Shown here in pieces: positions 7,908-15,088 of a DNA stretch of 19,235 nt. The notes under the pieces are model-generated. The model was not told where the DNA came from and made no database searches. It saw only the letters and a list, made by a program, of their open reading frames with translations. Within the stretch, counting starts at the first letter, position 1. Each line of letters begins with the position of its first letter. Source of the stretch: B2-G16 sp964528085 (lineage in GTDB: Bacteria; Bipolaricaulota; Bipolaricaulia; UBA7950; UBA9294). The position numbers and the translations under genes are program-made. The stretch lies in contig CAZGRE010000025.1 of assembly GCA_964528085.1 (NCBI GenBank), forward strand, positions 1 to 19,235, given 5' to 3'.

Positions 7908-9010
7908 AGGAGGACGTCGTTTCCGTACCGGTCGATACCATCCGCAGATTCTCCGAGGCCGCCTTCGTCCGGCTCGGGATCCCCCAGGATGACGCGGTGA
8001 TCTGCACCGATGTCCTCATCCGGTCCGATCTTCGCGGGATCGCTTCGCACGGGGTCGGCCGCCTCAGGATGTACATCGATCGGATCCGCGCCGGGATGAT
8101 CGAGCCGGTGACCGAGTTCGAAGTCGTCCGAGAAGGGGCGACGACAGCCGTCGTAGACGGCCATCACGGGATGGGGCACGTAATCGGGGTCCGTTCAATG
8201 CGGCTGGCGATCCGGAAGGCGAAGGAATACGGGATCGGTGCTGTGGCCGTCCGCAACTCGTCCCACTTCGGGATCGCCGGCTATTACTCGTTGCTGGCGG
8301 TCGAGGAGGGGCTGATCGGGGTGACGATGACGAACGCACGCCCCTCCGTCTTTCCGACGTTCGGGGGCGAGCCAATATTCGGGACGAACCCGATCGCCTT
8401 CGGAGCCCCGACCGACGAGGGATGCCCCTTCCTGTTCGACGCCTCGACCTCCGTCGTCCCACGCGGGAAGCTTGAGGTCCTCTCCCGTGCCGGCACGCCC
8501 CTCCCACCCGGTTGGGTCATCGATCGCGGGGGAGGAATAGCGACGGACACCGATGCCGTTCTTGAGGGGCTCAACGCCGGCGAGTTCGGACTCCTCCCCC
8601 TCGGAGGAGCGGGTGAGACGCTCAGTGGGCATAAGGGATACGGGTTTGCTACGATCGTCGAGATCCTATCGGCCAGCCTCCAGGCCGGTTGTTCCCTCCA
8701 GGAGCTTGCGAGCTTCGCCCCGGACGGCTCCCCGCGCAAGCAGCGGCTCGGCCACTTCTTCCTGGTGATCGACATCGGGGTATTCACCGATCCTACGAGC
8801 TTCAGGAAGACGACGGGAGAGATTCTCCGGCGGCTGCGCGCATCGCGGAAGCTCCCGGGAGCAGATCGAATCTACACTGCCGGTGAGAAGGAATGCGAAC
8901 GGGAGAGAGAGACCGCCTCCCATGGCATCCCTATCAATCCGAAGCTTCAGGCCACCCTCTCCGCCATCCGCGACGAACTCGGGATAACCGACCCTCAACT
9001 CCCATTCTGA
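7904..9010 (+). CDS. Ldh_2-family malate/L-lactate-type 2-oxoacid dehydrogenase
   Basis: A 368-residue member of the Ldh_2 family (YlbC / YiaK / malate dehydrogenase type 2), whose members use NAD(P)H to interconvert 2-oxo acids or diketo sugar acids and hydroxy acids. Family motifs seen: SDLRGIASHGVGRL near residues 44-57 with the catalytic His, GHHGMGHVIG, NSSHFGIAGYYS, GTNPIAFGAP and LSGHKGYG. The ATG at 7904 overlaps the previous stop by 4 bp and uses the GAGGAGGG in that gene as ribosome site. The last 16 bp overlap the convergent dehydrogenase gene. In this operon it would be expected to reduce a keto-acid intermediate such as a 2,3-diketo or 2-keto sugar acid; malate or lactate as substrate is less likely but not excluded. 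Confidence 0.92.
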   Translation: MKEDVVSVPVDTIRRFSEAAFVRLGIPQDDAVICTDVLIRSDLRGIASHGVGRLRMYIDRIRAGMIEPVTEFEVVREGATTAVVDGHHGMGHVIGVRSMRLAIRKAKEYGIGAVAVRNSSHFGIAGYYSLLAVEEGLIGVTMTNARPSVFPTFGGEPIFGTNPIAFGAPTDEGCPFLFDASTSVVPRGKLEVLSRAGTPLPPGWVIDRGGGIATDTDAVLEGLNAGEFGLLPLGGAGETLSGHKGYGFATIVEILSASLQAGCSLQELASFAPDGSPRKQRLGHFFLVIDIGVFTDPTSFRKTTGEILRRLRASRKLPGADRIYTAGEKECERERETASHGIPINPKLQATLSAIRDELGITDPQLPF

Positions 9011-10095
9011 GCCTGGTCAGCAGCTATCGCTTCGATCCTTATCATCGCGCGATGGAGCTCCTCCTCCGTGACCGGGAAGGGGACGGCCCTCTCTCGATCA
9101 AGATAGCGGAGGGCCCGTCCGGCCAGATCGATCCCTTTCTCACCACGAAGATCGAAGATCCCTAAAGCGGAGAACGAACGCGGGAGGCCCCATCTCTTAT
9201 ATCGGTCGAGCATCCCCTCGAGGGAGACGGGCGTATCCGGGTCGAGCGCCGACTGGACGAGGACCCCGAGGCCGACGGCCTCGCCATGAAGGACCGCATC
9301 GGGATCGACGATGTGAGACAACGCGTAACCGACGGCGTGACTGAAGCTCCGGCCGAAGAACCGCCCCCCTGTCTCCCCGGCGAGACCGGCCCCCAGGATG
9401 CACGCCTCGACCACACGCGAGTAGGGATCGGTCACATCCCCGTTGAGATTGTCCGAGATCGCCTCCTCCCCGAGGGGGAAGAGGACGTCATCGAGGAGGA
9501 TCCGACTCACGGCCAACGACAGAGAGGCGGTGACCGTGGGGACGCCGTTGCGGGCGGCCAGCAGCGTGTCGAACGACCGGGCGAGGGCATCGACGATCCC
9601 GCTCCGCAGCAGCCGGGGGGGGGCGGTGATGATGAGATCCGGATCGATGATCATCACCCTGACCGGTTGTGAGAGACGCCGGCTCTCCTCGTATGCACCA
9701 GAAGGGGTATGGATGATCGCAAGCGGGGTATAGGCGGCGCACGTCGCCGCCGATGTGGGGACGGTCACGCACGGGATCCCGAGCACATCGGCCGCGGCCT
9801 TGGCCGTATCGATGGCCTTCCCTCCCCCGATCCCGACAATCACCCCGCTCCCACCCGCCTCTTCAATCGCCTTTCCGATCGCCTCCTCGGTGCATTCACC
9901 GCTGAACGGGAGGACGCGGACCGACTCAAGCCGACGCCTCAACGACGATAAGGCCCCATCGGCCGCGCTGAGCCCCCTCCTCCCGCCGAGGACGAGCGCG
10001 CGTCGCGCGATCCGACCGACGAGCTCGCCGGCATCGAGCGAGGATCCGCGCCCGATGACGCACCTGACAGGGGAGAGGAGGTAGTCCCGGTTCAC
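8995..10095 (-). CDS. Glycerol-dehydrogenase-like iron/zinc alcohol dehydrogenase
   Basis: A 366-residue protein of the iron-containing ADH / dehydroquinate synthase-like fold, closest to the GldA (glycerol dehydrogenase) branch. The NAD site GIGGGKAIDTAKAAAD lies near residues 86-101. The metal ligands fit GIVDALARSFD (Asp), FSHAVGYALSH (first His) and VLHGEAVGLG (second His). The start is the GTG at 10095, overlapping the DUF1667 stop by 4 bp (GTGA). It is the last gene of the minus-strand operon and its 3' end overlaps the plus-strand Ldh_2 gene. Family reaction: glycerol to dihydroxyacetone with NAD. Other small polyols, or glycerol-1-phosphate, are possible substrates. The neighbours (GlpA-like complex) favour a polyol role. 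Confidence 0.88.
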   Translation of the reverse strand: MNRDYLLSPVRCVIGRGSSLDAGELVGRIARRALVLGGRRGLSAADGALSSLRRRLESVRVLPFSGECTEEAIGKAIEEAGGSGVIVGIGGGKAIDTAKAAADVLGIPCVTVPTSAATCAAYTPLAIIHTPSGAYEESRRLSQPVRVMIIDPDLIITAPPRLLRSGIVDALARSFDTLLAARNGVPTVTASLSLAVSRILLDDVLFPLGEEAISDNLNGDVTDPYSRVVEACILGAGLAGETGGRFFGRSFSHAVGYALSHIVDPDAVLHGEAVGLGVLVQSALDPDTPVSLEGMLDRYKRWGLPRSFSALGIFDLRGEKGIDLAGRALRYLDRERAVPFPVTEEELHRAMIRIEAIAADQAQNGS

Positions 10096-10466
10096 ACCCG
10101 GTCCACCCCCCGAGTCGCGATGATATCGACGCCGGTCCCGGCGATATCCTTAGCGATGAGATCCCCGATCGTAACAGGTGCCTCGACGACGACCCGCAGG
10201 AGCTCCCTGCGGGCCTCGTCGATCTTCGAGCGGGGGATCGGTGAGGCCGTCTTTACGCTGACGAGCGGCTCCTCCCCGCCGATCACCAGCACCGACGTCG
10301 TCAGGGTCCGCTTGGGGCGGATCAGCTCCTCGAGCGCATACGAGATCCCCCGCGGGCAGAGGTTCCCGACGACCGAAATCGTCTCCTCGGTCGGCTCACC
10401 GCTGTAAGTGACATCGAGGACGCACCCGTTCGGGCAGAGGATGCAGGTGATCCGCCTCTCCGTCAT
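10092..10466 (-). CDS. DUF1667 Cys-motif protein
   Basis: A 124-residue protein with an N-terminal CxxCxxxC (Cys8, Cys11, Cys15, in CILCPNGC) and a further Cys37 in NLCPRG, the DUF1667 pattern. The four Cys probably bind an Fe-S cluster or zinc. The family is typically encoded directly after a GlpA-like dehydrogenase and an FAD/NAD oxidoreductase, as here, and is thought to be a third subunit or electron-transfer partner; its biochemistry is poorly established. The ATG at 10466 overlaps the upstream stop by 4 bp (ATGA), and the stop overlaps the next GTG by 4 bp. Confidence 0.9.
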   Translation of the reverse strand: MTERRITCILCPNGCVLDVTYSGEPTEETISVVGNLCPRGISYALEELIRPKRTLTTSVLVIGGEEPLVSVKTASPIPRSKIDEARRELLRVVVEAPVTIGDLIAKDIAGTGVDIIATRGVDRV

Positions 10467-11710
10467 GATAGGCTGACCTCCAGGCGATCGACATCGCGCG
10501 GCAGTTTAAGGGGAAGGGAGAGCTGGATCATCGTCGCCGGATGGACGCGGCGAAACCTCTCGCTCGCAATGGGGTCCCCGCCCGCCTTGACGGTCACCAC
10601 CTTATCCTCCCCGGGCTCACGGACGCGGAACGAGAGGAGGGCATCCCCGGCCGTCCGGTCGACCGACTGGGGGACGACGTACCGGATCCCCTCCCTCGCC
10701 TCGACCGGTATCCTCTCCCTGTGCCGATCGACCCTCCCGAGGGCGTAGTCGGCCACCGTCCTACCGGCCCTTGTCCCCTCATCCGCCGCCCAGTCGGCGA
10801 TGTCGTGAATATGAAGGACGTTCCCGCAGGCGAATACCCCGTCGACGCTCGTCACGTACCGATCATCGACGCGCGGACCGAGGGTGACCCGGTCGATATC
10901 GACCCCTGCCCGGCGGGAGAGCTCGTTCTCCGGGATCAGACCGACCGAGAGGAGGAGGGTGTCGCACTCGATCCGAAACTCCGTCCCCGGGATCGGGTGG
11001 CGGGAATCGTCGAACCGAGCGACCGTCACCCCCTCCAGGCGGTCGCGCCCGTGGATCTCGGTGACGGAGTGCGAGAGATAGAGCGGGATGTCATAGTCGT
11101 CGAGGCATTGGGTTATGTTCCGCGGAAGGCCGGATGGGTAAGGGAGAAGCTCGATCACGGCGACGACATCCGCCCCCTCCCACCTCAGCCGACGCGCCAT
11201 GATCAACCCGATATCCCCCGAACCGAGGATGACGATCCGGTTCCCCACACGGATGTTCGCCATGTTCGTCAACCATTGCGCCGTCCCGGCCGTGTACACC
11301 CCGGCCGGCCTCGTCCCCGGGATCCGGATCATCCCCCGCGTCCGCTCGCGGCAGCCCATGGCGAGGACGACCGCCCCGGCCCGGATCCCCCAGCGCGAGC
11401 CGAATGAGGTGAGGATCACATCCCCGCCTGCAGAGATCCCCGCAACGAGCGTGTCGGTGTAAACCTCTACCCCTGCTTCGAGTACCTTATTTACGTAATG
11501 GGCGGCGAACTCAGGGCCGGTCAGGACCTCTCCGAAGGTATGAAGCCCGAAACCGTCGTGGATGCACTGGTTTAAGATCCCACCGAGCTTCCGATTCCGA
11601 TCGACGAGGAGGACGCGGGCCCCGGCCTCGGCGGCCGATGCAGCGGCGGCAAGACCGGCCGGCCCTCCCCCGATCACCAGAACATCCGTCTTCCGCGGCC
11701 TATCAGGCAT
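10463..11710 (-). CDS. FAD/NAD(P)-dependent oxidoreductase, GlpABC-like module flavoprotein
   Basis: A 415-residue flavoprotein. The chosen start is the ATG at 11710 (GGAGAGGGAAG just upstream, then MPDRPRKTDVLVIGG). The frame stays open for 42 more codons to 11836, but that stretch lies in the upstream gene and shows no fold. The FAD motif VLVIGGGPAGLAAAASAAEA is at the N-terminus, followed by LGGILNQCIHDGFGL, a typical sequence of the group related to HcnB and Thermotoga TM1433. A second Rossmann motif, RIVILGSGDIGLIMARRL, lies mid-protein for NAD(P). It overlaps the GlpA-like gene by 8 bp and the DUF1667 gene by 4 bp. The likely role is to pass electrons between NAD(P)H and the Fe-S/FAD dehydrogenase subunit. 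Confidence 0.92.
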   Translation of the reverse strand: MPDRPRKTDVLVIGGGPAGLAAAASAAEAGARVLLVDRNRKLGGILNQCIHDGFGLHTFGEVLTGPEFAAHYVNKVLEAGVEVYTDTLVAGISAGGDVILTSFGSRWGIRAGAVVLAMGCRERTRGMIRIPGTRPAGVYTAGTAQWLTNMANIRVGNRIVILGSGDIGLIMARRLRWEGADVVAVIELLPYPSGLPRNITQCLDDYDIPLYLSHSVTEIHGRDRLEGVTVARFDDSRHPIPGTEFRIECDTLLLSVGLIPENELSRRAGVDIDRVTLGPRVDDRYVTSVDGVFACGNVLHIHDIADWAADEGTRAGRTVADYALGRVDRHRERIPVEAREGIRYVVPQSVDRTAGDALLSFRVREPGEDKVVTVKAGGDPIASERFRRVHPATMIQLSLPLKLPRDVDRLEVSLS

Positions 11711-13190
11711 CTTCCCTCTCCACGACACGGCCGACGAACAGGGGGGAGGAAGGGCCGCGAAGGACAAAGGAGTCGGGGGTCCACCCTCCCTCCTTCTGCA
11801 ACATGTCGACGATGCGGGGGAGGCAATACCCGCCACTGCAACGCCCCATCGTCACGCGAGAGCGGAACTTGATCCCGGCCAGGGTCTTGACCCCGAGCGG
11901 GTTTCTGAGGGCATGCAAAACCTCATGCTTCGTCACCCCCTCGCAGCGGCAGACGATCTCCCCATAGTCGGGATCCTCGCTGACGAGACGCTGCTTCTCC
12001 TCCTCAGGGAGCTCGTCGAACCTTCTCGGCCAACGTCGAATGGCGATCGCCCGATCCGGCTTCGGCTCGAACGGCTCCTCAGTCCGTACGATGTCGTCGA
12101 TGACGTAACGTGCGATCGCCGGGGCCGCGGTAAGACCGGGGGATTCGATCCCGATCAGCTGGATCGCACGCGGGTAGGCAGGGGTCCTCCGAATGATGTA
12201 GTCACCGAACCCCCCGGCGTCGGGCGGGGTCAGCTTCGCACGGACGCCGGCATACGCCCCGATCACCAGGGACTCGGGGACGTCCGGCCACATCACCCGC
12301 ACCTCTTTAAGCAAACGTTTCATGGTGGGGCGGGTGGAGCGGCTCTCCTCGGGATCGGCCACGTACTCGTTCGATGGGCCGAGGAGGACGTTCCCCTCCG
12401 TAGTGGGGGTTATATGGACCCCGAGGCCCGCGTTGTCGACCCGCGGTGCCGGGTAGACGGACATTGAGATGCGCTCGCCGATGAGCCTATCGAGTATCAG
12501 ATACTCGCCGACGCACGGGTAGAGGGGTGGGGCCTCCGGATCGATCAGCCGCGCGATCCCCCCGGCATGGATCCCGGCCGAATTGATCAGCCAGCGGCCG
12601 CGGAGGATACCCTTGTCGGTCCGGACGGCGAAGCCTCCCTCTCCCGGCTCGATCCCCTCGACTCTATTGTCGAGGAAGAAGACGACCCCGTTCACCGCAG
12701 CGTCCTCGGCGAGCGCGATCGTAAGGGCGTACGGGGAGACGATTCCGCTCGAGGGGACATGAAGCGCAGCGACGCATCTGATCCCCGGCTGGAGCCTGGC
12801 CGCTTCATCCCCGGAGATGATCCGCAAATCAGGGACCCCGTTCTCCTCCCCATCTCTCTTCAACCTCTCAAGGCCGGGGATCTCCTCCTCACGGCGGGCA
12901 ACGACGAGTTTACCGCAGATCTCATACGGTACGTTCAGCTGATCGCACCAGTCGATGAGGAGCCTCCGCCCCTCCATGCAGAAGCGAGCCCTCAGGGTCC
13001 CGGGCTTGGAGTTGATCCCAGCGTGGATCACCCCCGAGTTCCGCGAGCTCGCCCCCCCTCCGACGTCCGATCCCTTCTCCACAACCGCAACCGAACACTG
13101 GTACCGGCTCAAGTAGCGGGCGATCGCCGAGCCGACGACACCCGCACCGATGATCACAACATCGAAGTCCCTACCATCCCGGTTAGCCAT
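11703..13190 (-). CDS. GlpA-like FAD-dependent glycerol-3-phosphate dehydrogenase family, with BFD [2Fe-2S] domain
   Basis: A 495-residue protein with a DAO-type FAD domain (DVVIIGAGVVGSAIARYLS near residues 9-27; GASSRNSGVIHAGI after it) and a C-terminal BFD-like domain. Its cluster Cys are 414 and 416 (CRCEG) and 451 and 456 (GRCSGGYC). This is the layout of anaerobic GlpA and of the homologues clustered with an FAD/NAD oxidoreductase and DUF1667, as here. The family oxidises glycerol-3-phosphate to dihydroxyacetone phosphate, though related DAO enzymes act on 2-hydroxyglutarate or other hydroxy acids. There is no amphipathic GlpC-type subunit nearby. The start ATG at 13190 has only a weak G-rich ribosome site and lies 15 bp after the IclR stop. 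Confidence 0.92.
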   Translation of the reverse strand: MANRDGRDFDVVIIGAGVVGSAIARYLSRYQCSVAVVEKGSDVGGGASSRNSGVIHAGINSKPGTLRARFCMEGRRLLIDWCDQLNVPYEICGKLVVARREEEIPGLERLKRDGEENGVPDLRIISGDEAARLQPGIRCVAALHVPSSGIVSPYALTIALAEDAAVNGVVFFLDNRVEGIEPGEGGFAVRTDKGILRGRWLINSAGIHAGGIARLIDPEAPPLYPCVGEYLILDRLIGERISMSVYPAPRVDNAGLGVHITPTTEGNVLLGPSNEYVADPEESRSTRPTMKRLLKEVRVMWPDVPESLVIGAYAGVRAKLTPPDAGGFGDYIIRRTPAYPRAIQLIGIESPGLTAAPAIARYVIDDIVRTEEPFEPKPDRAIAIRRWPRRFDELPEEEKQRLVSEDPDYGEIVCRCEGVTKHEVLHALRNPLGVKTLAGIKFRSRVTMGRCSGGYCLPRIVDMLQKEGGWTPDSFVLRGPSSPLFVGRVVEREDA

Positions 13191-13205
13191 GGAGAATACC
13201 CCCGC

Positions 13206-13985
13206 CTAACGGAGCCCTCCCTTCCCAGAGGCGAATCCGAGCTCCTTCGAGATGGCGCTCGCCGTTTCGATGACGGCGCGAGCCTCCTCGCTGTGATGCC
13301 GCCTAAGATCCTTAGTGACAGGTAGCATCAGGCTGATTGCGGCGACCACCCTCCCACCGTGGCTCCAGACGGGTGCCCCTACACAGGCACTCCCCAGATG
13401 GAATTCCTCTATGTCCAGGGCATAACCTCGATTGCGAATCGAGCGTAGCTCGTCGAGGAGCCTCTTCTTCTCGACGATGGTGTTCGGCGTGTACGCTTCC
13501 AGCGAGAGCCCCTTCACCAGCTCGAGGCGCTCTTGATCGGGGAGGAAGGCAAGGAGTACCTTCCCCAGCGAGGTGCAATGGAGGGGGACGCGACGTCCAA
13601 CGACCTCGCTCAGAATGGCAGTCGGATGGCCGACCTCACGCTCGAGATAAAGGACCTCTCTCCCGTAGAGGATCGCGAGATCCGCCGTCACCTGGCGACT
13701 CCGAGCGAGTCTGCGGAGATGGGGCTGCGCAACCCGACGGACATCGAGCCCGACGAGGACCTGGCCGCTCCGCTCGAGGAGCTTGAGCCCGAGGCGGAAG
13801 CGCTTCACCTCATCCCTGACCAAGTAACCGTGAGCGACTAACGTATGAAGGGTCGGATACAAGGTGGCAGGTGATGTGTTCAGGGCTGCAGCAATCTCCG
13901 AGGCCGTCATTAGCTCCCTTGACTCATTGAACAGATCAAGGATCTGAAGGCCCCGATCTAAGGATTTGTTGACGTACTGCCGCAT
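13206..13985 (-). CDS. IclR-family transcriptional regulator
   Basis: A 259-residue regulator, normal for the family. An N-terminal winged helix-turn-helix spans about residues 6-60 (SLDRGLQILDLF, ELMTASEIAAALNTSPATLY, then LVAHGYLVRD). The C-terminal IclR effector domain follows, with LHCTSLGKVLLAFL and the RNRGYALDIEE and GSACVGAPV segments expected around the ligand pocket. The ATG at 13985 is 9 nt after AAGGCGGTGA; an in-frame GTG at 13994 directly abuts that site and is the alternative start, adding three residues. It is the first gene of the minus-strand operon, 15 bp before the GlpA-like gene, so it probably regulates itself and that operon, perhaps sensing the substrate or a downstream metabolite. 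Local control of the plus-strand operon is also possible. Confidence 0.93.
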   Translation of the reverse strand: MRQYVNKSLDRGLQILDLFNESRELMTASEIAAALNTSPATLYPTLHTLVAHGYLVRDEVKRFRLGLKLLERSGQVLVGLDVRRVAQPHLRRLARSRQVTADLAILYGREVLYLEREVGHPTAILSEVVGRRVPLHCTSLGKVLLAFLPDQERLELVKGLSLEAYTPNTIVEKKRLLDELRSIRNRGYALDIEEFHLGSACVGAPVWSHGGRVVAAISLMLPVTKDLRRHHSEEARAVIETASAISKELGFASGKGGLR

Positions 13986-13994
13986 CGCTTTCAC

Positions 13995-14004
13995 TCACCG
14001 CCTT
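13995..14004 (-). promoter_or_regulatory. Near-consensus ribosome binding site of the IclR gene
   Basis: Read on the minus strand this is AAGGCGGTGA, nine of ten bases of the full anti-16S sequence. It abuts a GTG at 13994 and is 9 nt from the ATG at 13985, which favours the ATG. Confidence 0.6.
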
Positions 14005-14034
14005 TTGACTATGCAAAATGTGAAACAATATATA
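14005..14034 (+). promoter_or_regulatory. Candidate plus-strand promoter for the Cys-rich secreted protein
   Basis: TTGACT at 14005-14010 (five of six to the -35 consensus) is followed after 18 bp by TATATA at 14029-14034. The surrounding AT-rich block stands out in very GC-rich DNA. The start would lie about 240 bp before the gene at 14284, giving a long leader. It overlaps the IclR ribosome site and the candidate minus-strand promoter. Confidence 0.4.
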
Positions 14035-14053
14035 CGATAAATATATACGACAA
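14025..14053 (-). promoter_or_regulatory. Candidate minus-strand promoter of the IclR-led operon
   Basis: On the minus strand TTGTCG (14053-14048) is followed after 17 bp by TATTGT (14030-14025); a better -10, TATATT, overlaps it with a shorter spacer of 15 bp. The position, about 40 bp ahead of the IclR start, is right, but neither box is a strong match. Confidence 0.4.
14028..14050. repeat. Direct repeat ATATATACGA, two copies 13 bp apart
   Basis: ATATATACGA occurs at 14028-14037 and again at 14041-14050, in the middle of the overlapping divergent promoter candidates. A 13-bp period is a little more than one helical turn, so it could be an operator for the adjacent IclR protein. Low-complexity AT sequence could also give this by chance. 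Confidence 0.4.
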
Positions 14054-14283
14054 CCGGAGCCCGGTTCAAGTCCGACCGGAGAATCATCTTAGTGACAATG
14101 GGAGACAAACCCAAGGGAGACGCCGCACACCGTTTCGGCAGATCCCTAGATGCCGGAATCCCTGGAAAGAGGGGGTTGCCCTACAGAATCCCGGATTTGG
14201 AAACCGACCGGCCGGTCAGGGTGTATATCGAACATCAAGGAGTAGAATACCAAGGTAGAGGGGCGAGATGAGGAGGTACCTTG

Positions 14284-14838
14284 ATGCGTAAGATAGGGTT
14301 GGTAGTCGCTGCCATTCTGTTGGCCGCCGGGTTGACGGGATTTGCCGACTGCGGTTGCGCCACCGATGCGCAAGAGACGTGCTACACCGTGTTTAGGGCG
14401 AACGAGATCATCCAGTTCTCCCTCGTCGTACCGGTCGACTACTACTGGTGTCACGATACGACGGCGACACCGCTGATCACCGGTTGGTGGGTCGAGGTCG
14501 AAGACGGCCCGATCGTAAAACACGTCGAGTTCAGCGAGCCGCGTGGGCATTGGGAGACGTTCACCTGGGATTTGACCGATGACACCGGAAACTACGTCGC
14601 TCCGGGCTCGTACCGGATCGTCGTATCCACGACTTCGACCGATGATGTAGAAGCGCACGTCAAGATCCTCTCCTGTTGTTGTTCCCCGTGCTTTTTCTGT
14701 TGCCAGCCCTCCCCTTGCATCTGCCGGACACCGTCGCACTGCCCGGTCCCGTACGGGGAGGCGTACCTGAGCCTGAAAAGCGGCGGGACGCGTAACTGCT
14801 GCACGTTCAGCGTTCAACTTTACTTCGAGTCGCCCTAG
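14284..14838 (+). CDS. Secreted Cys-rich protein of unknown function
   Basis: A 184-residue protein with an N-terminal signal peptide (MRKIGLVVAAILLAAGLTGF, probable cleavage near residue 21; no proper lipobox). The ATG at 14284 is 7 nt after AGGAGG (14271-14276); a TTG at 14281 is the weaker choice. The mature part holds 15 Cys: three right after the signal, one in DYYWC, nine packed within about 24 residues (from SCCCSPC to PSHC) and a final CC pair. The middle (GHWETFTWDLTDDTGN, then APGSYRIVVST) resembles the beta-sandwich strands of FlgD-type Ig-like domains. I recognise no family. The Cys content suggests disulfides or metal binding outside the cytoplasm. It stands alone, with its own likely promoter and a hairpin downstream. 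Confidence 0.75.
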   Translation: MRKIGLVVAAILLAAGLTGFADCGCATDAQETCYTVFRANEIIQFSLVVPVDYYWCHDTTATPLITGWWVEVEDGPIVKHVEFSEPRGHWETFTWDLTDDTGNYVAPGSYRIVVSTTSTDDVEAHVKILSCCCSPCFFCCQPSPCICRTPSHCPVPYGEAYLSLKSGGTRNCCTFSVQLYFESP

Positions 14839-14885
14839 CCGCTGGGATGCCCGGGACATCGGTACCGGAAATTTGCAGTACAGTT

Positions 14886-14979
14886 GTCGCGAGCAAGCTG
14901 GCGACCGGCGCCATCATGGAAGGACGCAAACGTCCGGCCGGAAGTCGACGGACGCCCTCCTCGCAGGAAGGTGGGAGGG
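14886..14979 (+). other. Intergenic stretch with three short hairpins
   Basis: Between the Cys-rich gene and the RHH/cupin gene there is no convincing ORF. Three local inverted repeats are seen: GTCGC/GCGAC (14886-14905), GGACG-CAAA-CGTCC (14922-14935) and CCCTCC/GGAGGG (14955-14979). They may be transcript 3' structure or an undescribed RNA; no known riboswitch core was recognised. Confidence 0.3.
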
Positions 14980-15006
14980 GTATCTTGGTCATGCGTGAGA
15001 ACACCA

Positions 15007-15084
15007 CGACGCCTCCTTGACTCTGAGGGAGGGGAGCGAAACGAGAGCCGTTCCCCTCCCTCCTCTGTTTGGAATAAGGCGTCG
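15007..15084. terminator. Nested inverted repeats between convergent genes, probable terminator
   Basis: An inner perfect 11-bp stem (15025-15035 with 15052-15062, extendable by about 3 pairs) is enclosed by an outer perfect 8-bp stem, CGACGCCT (15007-15014) with AGGCGTCG (15077-15084). It lies between the 3' ends of the plus-strand Cys-rich gene and the minus-strand regulator gene, the place for a bidirectional terminator. There is no proper T-run (only CTCTGTTT after the inner stem on the plus strand), so the terminator call is moderate. A small structured RNA or repeat-element remnant is the alternative. Confidence 0.45.
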
Positions 15085-15088
15085 CCGA

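Noticed and set aside
10541..11407. A plus-strand open frame of 288 codons opposite the FAD/NAD oxidoreductase
   Set aside because: Pro/Asp/Arg-rich shadow of the flavoprotein gene, with no recognisable fold.
11711..11836. A 42-codon upstream extension of the FAD/NAD oxidoreductase
   Set aside because: It lies within the GlpA-like gene, has no ribosome site, and the family begins right at the FAD motif after the ATG at 11710.
11562..13325. Long plus-strand open frames opposite the GlpA-like and IclR genes
   Set aside because: They lack domains and ribosome sites and lie over well-recognised minus-strand proteins.
14060..14085. A tRNA T-arm-like sequence, GGTTCAAGTCC, suggesting a tRNA gene or an attachment-site remnant
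   Set aside because: Only three of five stem pairs form, and the upstream 70 bases are AT-rich promoter-like sequence with no anticodon or D arm.
14206..14217. A perfect 12-bp palindrome, GACCGGCCGGTC, as an operator or modification site
   Set aside because: Short GC palindromes are frequent in DNA of this composition, and it has no second copy or clear link to a promoter.
14886..14980. A possible second GEMM-type riboswitch, from GGACGCAAACGTCC and nearby stems
   Set aside because: The GGCAAACC block, the GNRA-capped stem and the 3' CGGG-x-TGCC block are missing. CGCAAACG here is just the loop of a simple hairpin.
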